Source of the DNA: Desulfuromonadales bacterium
Lineage (GTDB): Bacteria; Desulfobacterota; Desulfuromonadia; Desulfuromonadales; BM103
Direction of reading: 5' to 3'
Assembly: GCA_030630015.1 (NCBI GenBank)
Contig: DAOVNV010000130.1
Span: 1 to 7,105, forward strand
DNA length: 7,105 bases
The notes under the pieces were generated by a model that worked only from the letters and a program-made list of their open reading frames with translations, did not search any database and was not told where the DNA came from. Position 1 is the first letter of the stretch. Every line of letters starts with the position of its first letter. Positions 5,820 to 7,105 of this stretch are shown here, piece after piece. Made by a program: the position numbers and the translations under genes.

Positions 5820-7091
5820 ATGGTTGCGGACATCATAGAATTCAAACGACCTTCCCCGGTTGAGAATGATCCGGGGCGTGCCATCGAGAATGCCGTGGTG
5901 CGCCTGCTCAAGGTGCGCCCATTTTATGGCCACCTTCTGCTCGGGTGCCACCGGCGCCTTGCCCCTGGCACGCACGCTGTCGGCGTGACGATTGCTCATG
6001 GCACCCCGACCCTCTGCATCGATCCCGAACAGTTTGCTCTGCTGACCAATGATCAGCAGCAGGCGCTCCTTGAACATGGCATCAAGCATATCCTGCATCT
6101 GCACCCGATGCGCGGCAAGGGCTATCATCGCCTGACCTGGGATGTGTCCTCGGATCTGGCAATCAACCCCTCCATTAAGCATCTTCCGGCTGAAGCACTG
6201 CTGCCGGAGCGCTATGGCCTTGAAAATGGCTTGGCCGCCGAGGAGTATGCCCGTGCCCTGACGGCCCGGTTCAATACTGGCAACCTCGAAGGGGAGGGGG
6301 TCGGTGACGCTAGTCGTGACAAGGGAGGGCACACCGGTGCCGGTTCCGACGACCTTCTTTCTGAGACGTCAGATGCAAAATTGCTGGATGATCACAAGGT
6401 CTGGACCGAAGCGGAAAGTACGCCTTTGCGCCTGGCTGAACAGGTGGTGCGTGACCAGGTCCGTGAGGCCCATCGCAAGAGCAGCGGCGAGGTGCCCGAG
6501 GATATCCGGGAACTGGTCGAGGGCTGGCTGGCTCCGCCGCAGATTCCATGGCAGCAGGTACTGCGCCAGTTTGTCGCTACGGCAGGGCGGGTTGGACGCA
6601 AGAACAGTTGGCAGCGCGAGCATCGCCGTTTTCAGCATAATACGCCTGGAACTCGCAAACGCCACCGGCTCAATTTGCTGGTGGCGATTGATGTCAGTGA
6701 GTCAACAGACGAGCGGGAGCTTCGTGAAAGTTTCGCCCGCGAACTGCTGCAAATTGCGCGTGGCCGCGACAGCCGGATTACGGTACTTTATGCACACAGC
6801 AGGATCCGGCGCATCGAGCAGTTCAACAGCAGCCAGGTTGTTGCCGAAGCTTATTCGGGAGGCGGCTTCACCGATCTGCGGCCGGTGTTCGATTATGCCA
6901 GGACCATGCATCCCCTGCCGGCTGCGGTCATTTACCTGACCGATGGCTACGGGCCGGCGCCGGAAGAAATGGAGTTCCCTACGCTCTGGGTGCTCACTGA
7001 GGATGGGCAGAAGCCGGTGGAGTGGGGAGTTGAATTAAGGCTCGGAGACGCGAGGCGCGAAGCGCGAGTTGAGAACAATCTTACTGATTGA
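5820..7091 (+). CDS. DUF2201-type protein: metallopeptidase-like domain plus VWA domain
   Basis: A 423-aa protein matching the layout of the predicted metallopeptidase/VWA-like family (COG3864, DUF2201). The N-terminal domain (about 15-145) carries the zincin-like helix LLEHGIKHILHLHP (83-96), followed by DLAINPSI (112-119) and GLENGLAAEEYARAL (133-147). The usual HExxH is HGIKH here (His86, Gly87, His90), so the catalytic Glu is missing and peptidase activity is doubtful. Residues 155-200 are a polar, Gly/Asp-rich linker. The VWA domain (about 284-408) has a full MIDAS: Asp291, Ser293, Ser295 in AIDVSES, Thr351 in GGGFTD, and Asp375 in YLTDGYG, then the family's closing PTLWVLTEDGQKPVEWG. 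The role is probably metal-dependent adaptor to the adjacent MoxR ATPase. The ATG at 5820 is preferred to the GTG at 5748, whose codons lie within the repeats. The last residues (DARREARVE) are encoded by heptad array 3. Confidence 0.9.
   Translation: MVADIIEFKRPSPVENDPGRAIENAVVRLLKVRPFYGHLLLGCHRRLAPGTHAVGVTIAHGTPTLCIDPEQFALLTNDQQQALLEHGIKHILHLHPMRGKGYHRLTWDVSSDLAINPSIKHLPAEALLPERYGLENGLAAEEYARALTARFNTGNLEGEGVGDASRDKGGHTGAGSDDLLSETSDAKLLDDHKVWTEAESTPLRLAEQVVRDQVREAHRKSSGEVPEDIRELVEGWLAPPQIPWQQVLRQFVATAGRVGRKNSWQREHRRFQHNTPGTRKRHRLNLLVAIDVSESTDERELRESFARELLQIARGRDSRITVLYAHSRIRRIEQFNSSQVVAEAYSGGGFTDLRPVFDYARTMHPLPAAVIYLTDGYGPAPEEMEFPTLWVLTEDGQKPVEWGVELRLGDARREARVENNLTD
7045..7076 (+). repeat. 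Heptanucleotide array 3, inside the VWA coding end
   Basis: The units are GAGACGC, GAGGCGC, GAAGCGC, GAGTTGA and then GAAC. About 20 of 24 bases match the core of array 2a. Unlike the other arrays it lies within a reading frame, adding a charged tail (GDARREARVENN) after the VWA domain proper, which appears to end at about ELRL (405-408). Confidence 0.65.
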
Positions 7092-7105
7092 GGCTTTTGA
7101 TATGA
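7090..7105 (+). other. Probable ribosome site and first codon of a further operon gene
   Basis: GAGG at 7090-7093, overlapping the VWA stop codon, is followed 8 nt later by ATG at 7102-7104, where the window ends. The spacing and the tight coupling suggest a third co-transcribed gene. Nothing of its product can be seen. Confidence 0.4.

Noticed and set aside
5721..6332. Minus-strand open frame of 203 codons across the AAA+/VWA junction
   Set aside because: It reads through the inverted repeats and antisense to the VWA gene, with no recognised motif and no ribosome site.

Overview
This window looks like part of a chromosome from a moderately GC-rich Gram-negative bacterium. The style of the genes (a PAS sensor, a LarA-like nickel-cofactor enzyme, pncA-pncB, a MoxR/VWA pair and GC-rich heptad repeats between genes) suggests Desulfuromonadales/Geobacterales-like Desulfobacterota. 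That placement rests on general resemblance and not on any search. No rRNA, tRNA, CRISPR array, insertion sequence or phage gene was seen.

Layout, left to right. Bases 1-610 (minus) hold the first 203 codons of a multi-PAS sensory protein whose output domain lies outside the window. Bases 611-792 are a divergent intergenic region with a candidate promoter on each side and a 17-bp palindrome. Bases 793-2079 (plus) encode a 428-aa protein of the lactate-racemase (LarA)/DUF2088 superfamily. Converging on it, 2102-2518 (minus) is a 3'-terminal remnant of a major facilitator transporter. Bases 2502-4443 (minus) are a two-gene NAD salvage operon, pncA (nicotinamidase) followed by pncB (nicotinate phosphoribosyltransferase). 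Together these turn nicotinamide into nicotinate and then nicotinate mononucleotide. Bases 4444-4678 are a second divergent region with a stem-loop on the pncA side and a good sigma70-type promoter on the other. Bases 4679-7091 (plus) encode a MoxR-type AAA+ ATPase and a DUF2201-type protein with a metallopeptidase-like N-terminal domain and a C-terminal VWA domain. A further gene probably starts at 7102.

The most unusual feature is a family of heptanucleotide arrays (unit about GARRCGC) at all three junctions of the AAA+/VWA cluster. One lies between a strong Shine-Dalgarno sequence and the ATG of the AAA+ gene. A second, a head-to-head pair forming a 24-bp hairpin with one mismatch, lies between a Shine-Dalgarno-like sequence and the ATG of the VWA gene. 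A third is read in frame as the C-terminal tail of the VWA protein. In the first two cases, removing the array or folding it into a hairpin would leave a normal ribosome-binding spacing. The arrays may therefore have inserted into working initiation regions and may now affect translation of this chaperone-like pair.
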